In this document: positions 8,933 through 16,758 of the stretch, in pieces | Layout: each line of letters starts with the position of its first letter | Position numbering within the stretch: position 1 is the first letter of the stretch | Assembly: GCA_963717985.1 (NCBI GenBank) | Contig: CAVQYC010000003.1 | Location: forward strand, 620,001 to 684,000 | DNA from: BOG-1155 sp963717985 | GTDB taxonomy: Bacteria > Desulfobacterota > Syntrophorhabdia > Syntrophorhabdales > WCHB1-27 | DNA length: 64,000 bases | Reading direction: 5' to 3' | Made by a program: the position numbers and the translations under genes | The notes under the pieces: generated by a model | Database searches by the model: none | Seen by the model: the letters and a program-made list of their open reading frames with translations, nothing else | What the model was told of the DNA's origin: nothing

Positions 8933-8949
8933 AGCCCCGAAGAGGGGCT
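8933..8949 (+). terminator. Small hairpin after the glutaredoxin stop
   Basis: AGCCCC and GGGGCT form a 6-bp stem with a 5-base loop directly after the stop codon. There is no T run, so function as a terminator is uncertain. The rest of 8950-9260 holds no credible gene and ends in a purine-rich tract (about 9215-9260). Confidence 0.35.
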
Positions 8950-9260
8950 GCCGGCCGGGCCGGAGGCGGATTTCCTTCCGGAGCGACTACGCCGCTTCCG
9001 GCCCGTGTTCACTTGGGGTTTCGCGGCCCTGTCCGTCGTCCGCACTTTCCCTTCCGTAGAATAGCATCTTTCTGAAAAAACGACGATAGGCGATGGGTAA
9101 CTGTCGAGCAGTGCCTCCTGCAAGACAGTTTCTCGCCTGGTGGCCATGAATACACTCTTCGGGCGGTAATCCTGAAGTACAAGTGTCCAGCCGAGTCGAA
9201 GGTTTTCTGCCGGCCGACAAGAGAAGAAAGGGGAAAGAAGAGAAGAAAGGCAAAGAGAAG

Positions 9261-9289
9261 TTGACAGGAGGGCGCAAATCTACTACAAA
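9261..9289 (+). promoter_or_regulatory. Sigma-70-like promoter for the membrane spermidine-synthase-like gene
   Basis: TTGACA and TACAAA are separated by exactly 17 bp, 45 bp upstream of the ATG at 9335. A GGAGG ribosome site lies between. Strong match by eye. Confidence 0.6.
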
Positions 9290-9334
9290 TAACGTGCGCA
9301 CTACCGATTAAATCTCTCGCGGAGGCAGCACACG

Positions 9335-10882
9335 ATGATCCTTCCCGAAGCCTATATCATCACCTTTATCGCCAGCTTTTGCTCCCTTGTCATCGAAATG
9401 GTGGCGGGCCGCATCCTGGCCCCCTTTGTCGGCGTCTCTCTTTACACGTGGACGAGCATCATCGGCGTCATACTGGCGGGTGTAAGCATAGGCGCTTATA
9501 TCGGAGGAAGGCTGATCGACCGCTACCCCAGCCGGAGGACGCTGGGCATACTGCTTCTTCTCTCCGGTGTCGCCGCCCTTGCGATCATCCCTCTGACGAA
9601 CCTGGTTGCGGCCTACCAGTTCCCTTTCTCCCTGATGTGGCGGATCTTCACGGTGACCGCGATCATTTTCTTCATTCCCGGTTGTATACTGGGCACCATC
9701 TCGCCGGTCGTCGTCAGGCTGACACTCCAGAGCCTGAACAAGGCGGGCAACGTCATAGGGAAGATCTACGCCTTCTCGACCTTCGGGGCTATTATAGGTA
9801 CCTTTGCCACGGGGTTTCTGCTGATTTCCTGGATGGGCACGAGGAACATCATTTTCACCATGGGCGTCATACTGATCATTACCGCCCTCCTGGCGGGCGG
9901 TCTCTTCAAAAAGAAGATAGCGGTGAGCATTTTCGTGGCGGTCTGTGCGCTCTCCCTCGTGCCGCTCTATATCTCGGCCTACCGGATGCCCCTGAATAGC
10001 CATACCCATTATTACAAAGAGAGCGATTACTATACGATCAAGGTGACACAGACAAGAAGCTCCGACGGGCGGAGCCCCCTTGAGGCGCTGGTGCTCGACC
10101 ATCTCATCCATTCATACGTGAGCCTCGACGATCCCCTTCATATCGAGTACGACTACGAGAGGATTTACGCCGAGGTCCTGAAATGGATGTACGAGCCGCA
10201 AAGCGCCTTCAGGAGCCTCTCCATAGGGGGAGGGGGCTATACCTTCCCCCGCTACATGGAATTGTCCTATCCGAAGGCGCATATCGATGTGGTCGAGATA
10301 GACCCGGAAATAACGCAAGTGGTGTACAACCATCTGGGGCTTCCCCGGGAGACGAGGATAAGGACGTTCAATACCGACGGGCGATGGTTTGTCATGAACT
10401 GCAAAGAGAAGTATGATATCATTTTAACGGATGCCTTCAACGACCTTTCCATCCCCTATCACCTCACTACCAAAGAGTTTGTCCGGCAGCTCAGCGAGAC
10501 CCTGAACGACAACGGCATCCTCATGTCGAATATCATCGACAGCTTTCAAAAAGGCGCTTTTCTCCCCTCGTACATACGTACACTGGATGAGGTGTTCGGC
10601 GAAAGGAACGTCTATTTGTTTTCCATCAGGCCCGATTTCAAGAACCGCATCGCTACCTTCATCGTTGTCGCGGCGAAAGGCAACCGCGATATGTCGAGAT
10701 TCGACGCGTGGCTGAAGGAGAAGCTCCGGGGCCGCGGCAGATCGGTCCTGGTCCCCGATGACCTGATGCGGGAGCTGCGGACGAGCCGGCAGTCTATCGT
10801 TCTCACCGATGACTATGCGCCCGTGGACAATCTCATCGCCCCTATCTTTGAAGAGAGATTCGGCTACAACAGAAACCGCTAA
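9335..10882 (+). CDS. Fused membrane (MFS-like) / spermidine-synthase-like protein
   Basis: 515 residues. The first ~220 contain about seven hydrophobic segments, including VEMVAGRILAPFVGVSLYTWT, the hallmark of the fused MFS/spermidine synthase family. Residues ~285-420 form a Rossmann methyltransferase-like domain: LSIGGGGYTFPRY (nucleotide-binding loop), IDVVEIDPEI (acidic end of strand 2) and YDIILTDAFND. Members are usually annotated as polyamine synthases, but few have been tested and a decarboxy-AdoMet aminopropyltransferase role cannot be assumed. The C-terminal LTDDYAPVDNL motif is typical of the group. GGAGG precedes the ATG. It appears to be a single-gene unit. Confidence 0.85.
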   Translation: MILPEAYIITFIASFCSLVIEMVAGRILAPFVGVSLYTWTSIIGVILAGVSIGAYIGGRLIDRYPSRRTLGILLLLSGVAALAIIPLTNLVAAYQFPFSLMWRIFTVTAIIFFIPGCILGTISPVVVRLTLQSLNKAGNVIGKIYAFSTFGAIIGTFATGFLLISWMGTRNIIFTMGVILIITALLAGGLFKKKIAVSIFVAVCALSLVPLYISAYRMPLNSHTHYYKESDYYTIKVTQTRSSDGRSPLEALVLDHLIHSYVSLDDPLHIEYDYERIYAEVLKWMYEPQSAFRSLSIGGGGYTFPRYMELSYPKAHIDVVEIDPEITQVVYNHLGLPRETRIRTFNTDGRWFVMNCKEKYDIILTDAFNDLSIPYHLTTKEFVRQLSETLNDNGILMSNIIDSFQKGAFLPSYIRTLDEVFGERNVYLFSIRPDFKNRIATFIVVAAKGNRDMSRFDAWLKEKLRGRGRSVLVPDDLMRELRTSRQSIVLTDDYAPVDNLIAPIFEERFGYNRNR

Positions 10883-10914
10883 GAAAAAAAGTTACTCCGG
10901 GACAACAATTGCTA

Positions 10915-10943
10915 TTGACAAAGGTGGTAATATGTATTACTGT
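10915..10943 (+). promoter_or_regulatory. Candidate sigma-70 promoter upstream of tolQ
   Basis: TTGACA, a 17-bp spacer and TACTGT lie in the AT-rich gap between the spermidine-synthase-like gene and tolQ. The next ORF start is 280 bp away and a terminator lies between, so the transcript may be a leader or a small RNA. Confidence 0.4.
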
Positions 10944-11062
10944 ATACAATGGGTATGTTACATAATTCACAACACACCGTGCACGGCAGAGAAAGATGGT
11001 TGTGCGTGGAAAAGAGTGATCTGATGTATACCGGTAATTGCACTGGTTTATTGAAGTTTTAA

Positions 11063-11078
11063 TGTGACAATATTCACA
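11063..11078 (+). promoter_or_regulatory. CRP/FNR-family-like palindrome (TGTGA-N6-TCACA)
   Basis: TGTGACAATATTCACA is an exact match to the E. coli CRP consensus half-sites TGTGA and TCACA with the canonical 6-bp spacer. It sits 144 bp before tolQ and 85 bp after the candidate promoter's -35/-10 box. Which family member binds here is unknown; the CRP-like protein in this window has no HTH. Confidence 0.5.
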
Positions 11079-11140
11079 ATAAAGCGACATACAGATATTT
11101 ATCCCGTTAATTTCGCAACTTCTCATAATTACTCCCCTTT

Positions 11141-11172
11141 CCCCCTGGGACCCCCCCAGGGGGTTTTTCTTT
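11141..11172 (+). terminator. Rho-independent terminator/attenuator in the tolQ leader
   Basis: CCCCCTGGG (11141-11149) pairs with CCCAGGGGG (11155-11163) over a 5-base loop and is followed by TTTTTCTTT. This is a canonical terminator on the plus strand, yet it lies only 50 bp upstream of tolQ. It ends either a short non-coding transcript or an attenuated leader. The 339-bp gap (10883-11221) holds no convincing protein gene. Confidence 0.75.
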
Positions 11173-11221
11173 GCTCTTCCACTCTTTACAAATCCCTGCT
11201 ATTACGATATCATGAATCATT

Positions 11222-11896
11222 ATGGAAATTGCAGACCTTAACGTATACTCAGGCGGATTGATCGGTCTCATCCTATCGGCGGGACCCGTGGCAAGGGGGG
11301 TTGTCATCCTCCTTCTTTTCTTCTCGGTGGTCTCCTGGACGATCATTTTCTACAAGTGGCGGCAGTTGAGCGTGGCGGAACACGAGGGGATGAAGTTCCT
11401 GAAGATCGTAAAGGACACTGAATCATTCAAGCGGCTTACCACGATGTACGCCGATCACCCGGACAGCCCTTTCTATAAGCTCGTTATTGCATCCTATAAG
11501 GAGATCGCAGGGAGACAGAAGGAGGGTGCGGGTGGAGGCGCCGAGTTGGTGCCGGCAGTAGAAAGCGTGTTAAGGGTCTCCGTAGCGGAAGAGACGGAGA
11601 GGCTCGAACACCGCCTTTCTTTTCTTGCGACCACTGCAAATACCGCACCTTTCATAGGGCTGTTCGGAACGGTCTGGGGGATTATGGATTCTTTCCGGGA
11701 GATAGGCATGAGAGGCACGACAAGTCTTGCCGTCGTGGCGCCGGGCATCAGCGAAGCCCTTATCACGACCGCGCTCGGCCTTGCGACCGCTATCCCGGCC
11801 GTGCTCGGGTATAACTATCTTGTCAACAGGCTGAAAGGCGTTTCCGTCAAGATGGAGAACGCTTCCGCCTACATAGTCAACCTTATCAGCCGATGA
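11222..11896 (+). CDS. tolQ: TolQ/ExbB-type proton channel subunit
   Basis: 224 residues of the MotA/TolQ/ExbB family. An N-terminal membrane helix (residues ~15-40) is followed by a cytoplasmic loop. Two later helices carry the signature FIGLFGTVWGIMDSFREIG at ~140 and EALITTALGLATAIPAVLGYNYL at ~180. With TolR it forms the proton-driven motor that energises TolA or TonB across the inner membrane. It overlaps tolR by 4 bp and heads a four-gene overlapping operon ending in uppP. No clear ribosome site precedes the ATG, so an unleadered or alternative start remains possible. TolQ is preferred over ExbB because of the TolA-like third gene, but no tolB/pal is present. Confidence 0.85.
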   Translation: MEIADLNVYSGGLIGLILSAGPVARGVVILLLFFSVVSWTIIFYKWRQLSVAEHEGMKFLKIVKDTESFKRLTTMYADHPDSPFYKLVIASYKEIAGRQKEGAGGGAELVPAVESVLRVSVAEETERLEHRLSFLATTANTAPFIGLFGTVWGIMDSFREIGMRGTTSLAVVAPGISEALITTALGLATAIPAVLGYNYLVNRLKGVSVKMENASAYIVNLISR

Positions 11897-12303
11897 ATGC
11901 CCCAAAACGGTCAAAAAGCGTACTATCCGACATCAACATCATCCCCCTGGTCGATGTCATGCTGGTGCTGCTGATCATATTCATGATCACCGCTCCCATG
12001 ATGCAACAGGGACTGCCTATCGACCTCCCTAAAATAACGACGAAGCCTTTGCCCTCAAAGGACGAGGTCCAGACCGTCACCGTCACAAAAGACAGGACGG
12101 TCATACTCAATACCAGGAGGGTCGACATACGGGACCTGAAGGCGGCGATAGAGCTCCTCTTTGCAACCAAAACCAACAAAGAGATCTTCCTCAAGGCCGA
12201 CAGCGCAGTCCCCTATGGTTTTGTGGTGAACTGTATGGGCATCATACGGGAGGCCGGGGTGGAGAAGGTCAATATAGTCACCAGGCCCCCAGATGAGAGA
12301 TGA
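11893..12303 (+). CDS. tolR: TolR/ExbD-type motor subunit
   Basis: 136 residues. One N-terminal transmembrane helix (DINIIPLVDVMLVLLIIFMITAPMM) carries the conserved channel Asp (VDVML) essential for proton translocation in TolR/ExbD. The periplasmic part (LKADSAVPYGFVVNCMGIIREAGVEKVNIVT) is the standard C-terminal fold. Start and stop overlap its neighbours by 4 bp on both sides, typical of tightly coupled translation. Confidence 0.92.
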   Translation: MNAPKRSKSVLSDINIIPLVDVMLVLLIIFMITAPMMQQGLPIDLPKITTKPLPSKDEVQTVTVTKDRTVILNTRRVDIRDLKAAIELLFATKTNKEIFLKADSAVPYGFVVNCMGIIREAGVEKVNIVTRPPDER

Positions 12304-13070
12304 GAGAAGAAACCTGGTACAAGATGCTCGTCGTATCGGTGGTCCTCCATGTGTTCATCATAGGGGCCTTCAGTATTCCCATGAAGAAAACGAGCAGAAA
12401 GGCCGACCTTTCCTATTACTCCGTAAACCTTGTAAGTGACGTGGCCGGCGGCGGCACCCCGAAGGCGCTCCCCGGCAAGGCGGTTAAGCCCTCACCCCCC
12501 GCGGCGCAAAAACAGGCGGAACCGAAGAAGCCCCTCCGGAAGGAGAAGCCCGTCGAAAGGGAAAAGCTTGTTTCGAGCACAAAAGAAAGGTCGCTGGTGC
12601 AGAAAAAGAAAGGTGTGCCTCTGGAGCCGACAAAGGATGAGGTCAGGAGCCTCGACCAGAGAATCAGAGAGATGAAGTCGCGGGCCCGGTACATGGATGT
12701 GTCGGGAGGGAAAGACGCGGCCGCGGTAAAAGGGCCGGGCCTTCCCGGCTCCTCTGCGGGCGGCTCGGGGACAAACGATCCGATCCTGCAGAAGTACTAT
12801 GCGGACGTGTGGGAGAAAATTCAGGAGAGCTGGCATTCCCCCAGTCTTTCCGTCAGCAAGGGCCTCCTTACCATTGTGTCGATCAAGATAAGGAAAGATG
12901 GGAGGATCGCCGACTGGACAATAGAACAGAGGTCGGGAAACAGGGCTTATGACGAGTCGATTTCCCGGGCGCTCCGGTCGATAGACACACTGCCGCCCTT
13001 CCCGCCCTCGCTCAATACGGACTACCTTGAGGTAGGCTTCAACTTCCATCCCCCAGGAGTTGCCAGATGA
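12300..13070 (+). CDS. tolA: TolA/TonB-like energy-transducing protein
   Basis: 256 residues. A single N-terminal helix (~10-26) anchors it in the inner membrane. It is followed by a Pro/Lys/Glu-rich periplasmic stalk (~55-130) and a C-terminal domain (DVWEKIQESWHSP, then VSIKIRKDGRIADWTIEQRSGN and PPFPPS) of the TolA/TonB C-terminal fold, with the WxxP segment seen in both. It should couple the TolQ/TolR motor to outer-membrane partners. The stalk is short for TolA. Overlaps tolR and uppP by 4 bp. Confidence 0.85.
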   Translation: MREETWYKMLVVSVVLHVFIIGAFSIPMKKTSRKADLSYYSVNLVSDVAGGGTPKALPGKAVKPSPPAAQKQAEPKKPLRKEKPVEREKLVSSTKERSLVQKKKGVPLEPTKDEVRSLDQRIREMKSRARYMDVSGGKDAAAVKGPGLPGSSAGGSGTNDPILQKYYADVWEKIQESWHSPSLSVSKGLLTIVSIKIRKDGRIADWTIEQRSGNRAYDESISRALRSIDTLPPFPPSLNTDYLEVGFNFHPPGVAR

Positions 13071-13858
13071 CAACCGTTCAAAGCGTTATAATGGGCGCCG
13101 TCCAGGGCGTAACGGAATTTCTGCCCATAAGCAGCAGCGCCCACCTCGTTGTTATTCCCTGGATCTTCAAGATGGACGAGGGGAATATCCACAAGCTCAC
13201 CTACGATGTGGTGCTTCACTTCGGGACCCTTCTCAGCCTCCTTGTCGTCTATGCGGGGAGGCTCGCGGCTATCTGCCGTGACGACTTTCGCAGGGCAAGG
13301 GAAGGCGCCTTCGGCCGGTGCGTGCTCCTGAAGATCGCGGTCGGCACGATACCCGCGGCCGCCGCCGGGATCTTATTAAAAGATATCATTGAAACCAGGC
13401 TCCGGGCGCCCTACATCACGGTCTTTACGCTTATCGCCGTATCGCTCCTCATGTTGCTCGCGGAAAGGATGCACAGGCACCGCGAGGAAGGAGACATATC
13501 CTTCGGGTTCGCCCTCGCGATCGGTGTCGCCCAGGCGATAGCCCTCGTGCCCGGCATATCAAGGAGCGGCATCACCATCACCGCTGCAATGCTTCTGGGA
13601 ATGAAACGGAGTGACGCGGTCGACTTCTCGTTTCTCCTCTCCATCCCGATTGTGCTCGGCGTCTCTCTCTACGAGGGCCGGCATGTCTCTTTCGGCGGAC
13701 CGGAAAGCTTCCTCTATCTCGTGGGGGCACTCTCTGCCTTCGTTTTCGGGACCGTGAGTCTCAAGTTCCTCATCGGCTACCTCAGGAAACACTCGCTTGA
13801 TGTCTTTGCTTACTACCGAATAGGTCTCGCAGCCCTTATCGCCCTTCTTTCTCTCTAG
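13067..13858 (+). CDS. uppP: Undecaprenyl-diphosphatase UppP/BacA
   Basis: 263 residues, the normal length. The catalytic motifs are intact: GVTEFLPISSSAH at ~15-27 and PGISRSGITI at ~164-173, with several membrane helices between and after them. It dephosphorylates undecaprenyl diphosphate to recycle the lipid carrier for peptidoglycan and polysaccharide export. It is the last gene of the tol operon here, and uppS, which makes the same carrier, is found convergently 0.8 kb away. The final 300 bp are covered on the other strand by the extended open frame of the TVP38-type gene. Confidence 0.95.
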   Translation: MTTVQSVIMGAVQGVTEFLPISSSAHLVVIPWIFKMDEGNIHKLTYDVVLHFGTLLSLLVVYAGRLAAICRDDFRRAREGAFGRCVLLKIAVGTIPAAAAGILLKDIIETRLRAPYITVFTLIAVSLLMLLAERMHRHREEGDISFGFALAIGVAQAIALVPGISRSGITITAAMLLGMKRSDAVDFSFLLSIPIVLGVSLYEGRHVSFGGPESFLYLVGALSAFVFGTVSLKFLIGYLRKHSLDVFAYYRIGLAALIALLSL

Positions 13859-14587
13859 GGCGCGCCAGCACGAGGCAAAGAACGTGACGACGAAATTCCT
13901 CCCGAAATAGAGGCCCACCGTAAGAGCGAGACTGCCGGCAAGGAGCAGCCAGAAGGAGACAAACCGCCCATGCCGTATCGCATCGCCCTGCATGCAAAGA
14001 ATAATCGTACCGGGCAGACGGCCGCACACGTTCATCAACACAAAATCGAGGTACCGCATGCGCGTGAGGCCGAGGATATAGCACAGAGAATCCTTGGGAA
14101 AACCTGGTATGAGAAAAAACACAAACGCGATATTGAGGGCCTTGTGCGTGGCCATGAAAGCGTCGAACCTGTCAAAGTATTCTTTCTTTACGATCCTGCG
14201 GACCAATCCCGACCCGAAGTGACGGGCGACCCAGAAGGCGATGAGCGCACCGGCGGTCAGGCCGACGGTTGACAGCAGCGTGCCGTACAGCCAGCCGAAG
14301 AGAAGGCCGCCGACAAAACCCGTCACCTCTCCGGGCACGGGGGCAACCACCACCTGGACTACCTGCAGGAAAACGAAGGCCAAAGCCGCGTAAGGACCGA
14401 AGGAGGCGAGAAAGGCCTTTAACCTTCTCCCTTCGAAGAAATACTTGTAGTAGTTAAGGATGAATCTCCAGGCCCCCGCGTGGTAGATGTAAAATATGAA
14501 GCAGATGAAGGCGACAACAAAAAGAATAAAGAACAGCCTGGGTACCGAAGACCGGAGCCGGGCGGCCAGGCGCGGAGTTTCGTTCAT
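13559..14587 (-). CDS. TVP38/TMEM64 (DedA-like) family membrane protein with long antisense extension
   Basis: Start ATG 14587 gives 342 residues. The first ~240 are a standard TVP38/VTT-domain protein with several membrane helices. VVAPVPGEVTGFVGGLLFGWLYGTLLSTVG is the core motif, with FFLIPGFPKDSLCYILGLT further on. Family members usually end at ~230-250. The frame continues for another ~97 hydrophilic residues that are entirely antisense to uppP, which suggests the natural stop was lost or that the extension is a reading accident. No good ribosome site was seen at this start. It lies 49 bp downstream of uppS, probably one transcript. VTT proteins act in lipid scrambling and membrane homeostasis. 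Confidence 0.7.
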   Translation of the reverse strand: MNETPRLAARLRSSVPRLFFILFVVAFICFIFYIYHAGAWRFILNYYKYFFEGRRLKAFLASFGPYAALAFVFLQVVQVVVAPVPGEVTGFVGGLLFGWLYGTLLSTVGLTAGALIAFWVARHFGSGLVRRIVKKEYFDRFDAFMATHKALNIAFVFFLIPGFPKDSLCYILGLTRMRYLDFVLMNVCGRLPGTIILCMQGDAIRHGRFVSFWLLLAGSLALTVGLYFGRNFVVTFFASCWRALERKKGDKGCETYSVVSKDIKRVFPEVADEELETHGPENEGRECPHEIEEAFRSAERDMPALVERDAEHNRDGEEKREVDRVTPFHSQKHCSGDGDAAP

Positions 14588-14636
14588 GCCCCGGCAGCCG
14601 CAGGATGCGCCGTGGCCGCGCCTTCCTTTGAAGGGA

Positions 14637-15428
14637 TCATTTTCCGAACCTCCTGTTTCTGTGCTGGTAGCTGCGTATGGCCCTGAGGAAGTCGATCTTC
14701 CGGAAGAGAGGCCAGAGGGCGTCGCAGAAATAAAACTCGCTGTAAGCGCTCTGCCAGAGCAGAAACCCGGAGAGCCGTATCTCGCCGCTTGTCCTGATGA
14801 TAAGGTCCGGGTCCGGGATACCGCAGGTGTAGAGATGGTTGGCAATATCCTCGACGGTTAACCCCTGCACCAACTCCTGCACGGAAGACGCCTTCTTTTC
14901 CATGAGCGCCTTTTTTGCCGCCTCAACTATCTCCTCCCTGCCTCCGTATCCAATAGCGATGTTGAGCATGTGTTTGTCGAACATGGCGGTCGATGCCTCG
15001 CACTTCTGTATGGCCTCCTGCAGGTCGGGAGGCAGTATATTCAGCTTGCCGAAGGCTTTTACTTTGAACTTGTTCCTCACTACTACCTGATTATGGGACA
15101 AATCCTCCAGCTTGTCCCTGATGATCTCGAAAAGCGCTTCTACCTCGTCCTTCTCTCTATTGGTATTATCGGGCGACAAGACCCAAACCGTCACGATCCT
15201 GATGCCGATATCCGCGCACCATTGAAGTACCTCATCCAACCGGCGCGCGCCCTCCCGGTGCCCGTCCGCCACGTCGTCAAGCCCCTTCTCCCTGGCGTAC
15301 CTCCGGTTGCCGTCGAGGATCAACCCCAGGTGCGTAGGGATGGAGCGCCTTTTGATTTTGCGGGTAAGACGCTTCTCATAGAGATAATATAGGATTCCGT
15401 GAAACAAAGCAGAAAGATTATAATTCAT
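14637..15428 (-). CDS. uppS: Isoprenyl transferase (undecaprenyl diphosphate synthase family)
   Basis: 263 residues of the cis-prenyltransferase family: LGLILDGNRRYAREKG at ~34-49 holds the catalytic Asp of DGNRR. RTSGEIRLSGFLLWQSAYSEFYF near 210-232 is the conserved C-terminal signature, with the Glu and Tyr/Phe of the substrate site. It elongates farnesyl diphosphate with isopentenyl diphosphate in Z configuration, for the carrier recycled by UppP. The motifs are slightly divergent (LGLILDGNRRYA rather than VAIIMDGNGRWA), so chain length may differ. The first gene of a two-gene minus-strand unit with the TVP38-type gene. Confidence 0.88.
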   Translation of the reverse strand: MNYNLSALFHGILYYLYEKRLTRKIKRRSIPTHLGLILDGNRRYAREKGLDDVADGHREGARRLDEVLQWCADIGIRIVTVWVLSPDNTNREKDEVEALFEIIRDKLEDLSHNQVVVRNKFKVKAFGKLNILPPDLQEAIQKCEASTAMFDKHMLNIAIGYGGREEIVEAAKKALMEKKASSVQELVQGLTVEDIANHLYTCGIPDPDLIIRTSGEIRLSGFLLWQSAYSEFYFCDALWPLFRKIDFLRAIRSYQHRNRRFGK

Positions 15429-15491
15429 ATGAGAGGCAAAGTAACTATTTAAATAACGAGCCCAGAGTGCCGGGTAGAAAGAAAAATATGG

Positions 15492-15518
15492 GTCTTATAA
15501 GTCCTATACGACCTATAT
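15492..15518. repeat. Three tandem 9-bp repeats (GTCCTATAC-type) between uppS and the VWA gene
   Basis: GTCTTATAA, GTCCTATAC and GACCTATAT lie head to tail in the 106-bp gap between two minus-strand genes. They resemble phased AT-rich intergenic repeats seen in many deltaproteobacterial genomes. Function unknown. Confidence 0.6.
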
Positions 15519-15534
15519 TCTTCTTTGCATTCGT

Positions 15535-16752
15535 CTAGGCCGCCGCAGGCCGCTTCACCTTCGTGGTGAGCGCCTTGATGGCGTCCTTCAATCCATCGAG
15601 GGTAAGCTCGTACATGGGGAACAATTTGCTGATTGCTTCAACCGTGGGGTGGCGCCAATATTGCTTAGGTGTGGGGTTGAGCCAGACCGAATACGGGAAG
15701 TGCTCCTTTATACGCTGGAGCCACTCGATCCCCGGCTTGTCGTTGGAATAATAATAGTCGATGCATCCGTACTTGTCGAACAGCTCCGAGTAGGCCATCC
15801 TCGCGTCGCCGACGAAAACCATCTTATAACCGGAATGAAAATTGGAAAAGAGCTTGTCCGTCGGTGTTGCCTTGGAGTTCCACATATCCTGGTATACATG
15901 CTCGTAGATGCAGTTGTGGAAAAAATAGTGCTGAAAGTCCTTAAAATGCTCGACCTGCGTCGCGGCAGAGAAGAGTCTGTCGCAGAGGTCGGCGTAGGGC
16001 GCCATGGAGCCGCCGGTGTCCATGGCCAGGAGGAGCCGGACGCTGTTCTCCCTTGAGCGGGCAAAAACCAGCTCTATCTCTCCCCCCTCTTTTGCCGTCT
16101 TGTCAACGGTCTCCTCTATGTCAAGCTCCTCGACAAGACCTTCCCTTTTCAGTTGTCTGAGCTTCTTGAGGGCAACCTTGGTCTGTCTCACATCGAGGAT
16201 GATGTCGTTCCGATAATTCTTGAACCTCCTCTCCTCCGCCACCTTGACGGCTGAATTCATCCAGCCTTCGCCGCCGACCCTGATGCCTCCGGGGTAATAA
16301 CCATAGGCGCCGAAAGGAGACCTGCCGCCCGTGCCTATCCATTTGGCGCCGCCGTCATGACGCTCCGTCTGTTCCTTCAGGCGCTCCCTGAACATCCGCA
16401 TCATCTCTTCGAGGTCGTACTTCTGCTTCATCTCCTCCAGTCTCTTCTTCATCTCTTCCAACTCTTCGGGGTCGAGCTTCGGCAGCTTGTTGACCGGATT
16501 CTCAAGCCATTCCAGTACCTTATCTATTTCGAGGGATTCCGTGGAGATACCACCGAAGTACTCCTGAAAGGCGAGGTCAAACATGTCATAATACGCCTCG
16601 CTTTTCACGAGAAAGGCCCTGCCCAGATAGTAGAGGTGGTTGAGGCTCGATTCCATGAAGCCGCCGTATAGCGCCTCGGTAAAGGATATCCATTCGGTCA
16701 CCGAGACCGGCACACCCTTTTTTCTCAGAAGGTAAAAGAAATCGATGAACAT
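15535..16752 (-). CDS. VWA-domain protein, CoxE-like
   Basis: 405 residues. The N-terminal ~170 are helical and charged, ending in a glycine-rich loop (GTGGRSPFGAYGYYPGG). The C-terminal half is a von Willebrand A domain whose metal site reads MDTGGSM at ~245 instead of DxSxS, the variant typical of CoxE-like proteins. WLNPTPKQYWRHP is the family's C-terminal motif. Only 6 bp separate it from the upstream MoxR ATPase. CoxD (AAA+) and CoxE (VWA) pairs assist metal-centre assembly of the molybdenum enzyme CO dehydrogenase. By analogy (inference) this pair could mature the molybdenum hydroxylase encoded at 29-34 kb. Confidence 0.85.
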   Translation of the reverse strand: MFIDFFYLLRKKGVPVSVTEWISFTEALYGGFMESSLNHLYYLGRAFLVKSEAYYDMFDLAFQEYFGGISTESLEIDKVLEWLENPVNKLPKLDPEELEEMKKRLEEMKQKYDLEEMMRMFRERLKEQTERHDGGAKWIGTGGRSPFGAYGYYPGGIRVGGEGWMNSAVKVAEERRFKNYRNDIILDVRQTKVALKKLRQLKREGLVEELDIEETVDKTAKEGGEIELVFARSRENSVRLLLAMDTGGSMAPYADLCDRLFSAATQVEHFKDFQHYFFHNCIYEHVYQDMWNSKATPTDKLFSNFHSGYKMVFVGDARMAYSELFDKYGCIDYYYSNDKPGIEWLQRIKEHFPYSVWLNPTPKQYWRHPTVEAISKLFPMYELTLDGLKDAIKALTTKVKRPAAA

Positions 16753-16758
16753 GCGCCG

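Noticed and set aside
8782..9301. Minus-strand ORFs over the glutaredoxin tail and the gap after it
   Set aside because: Low-complexity shadow of the tandem repeat and purine-rich DNA; no recognisable domain or ribosome site.
9308..10111. 267-residue minus-strand ORF opposite the spermidine-synthase-like gene
   Set aside because: Highly charged shadow frame without domain features; the plus-strand gene is firm.
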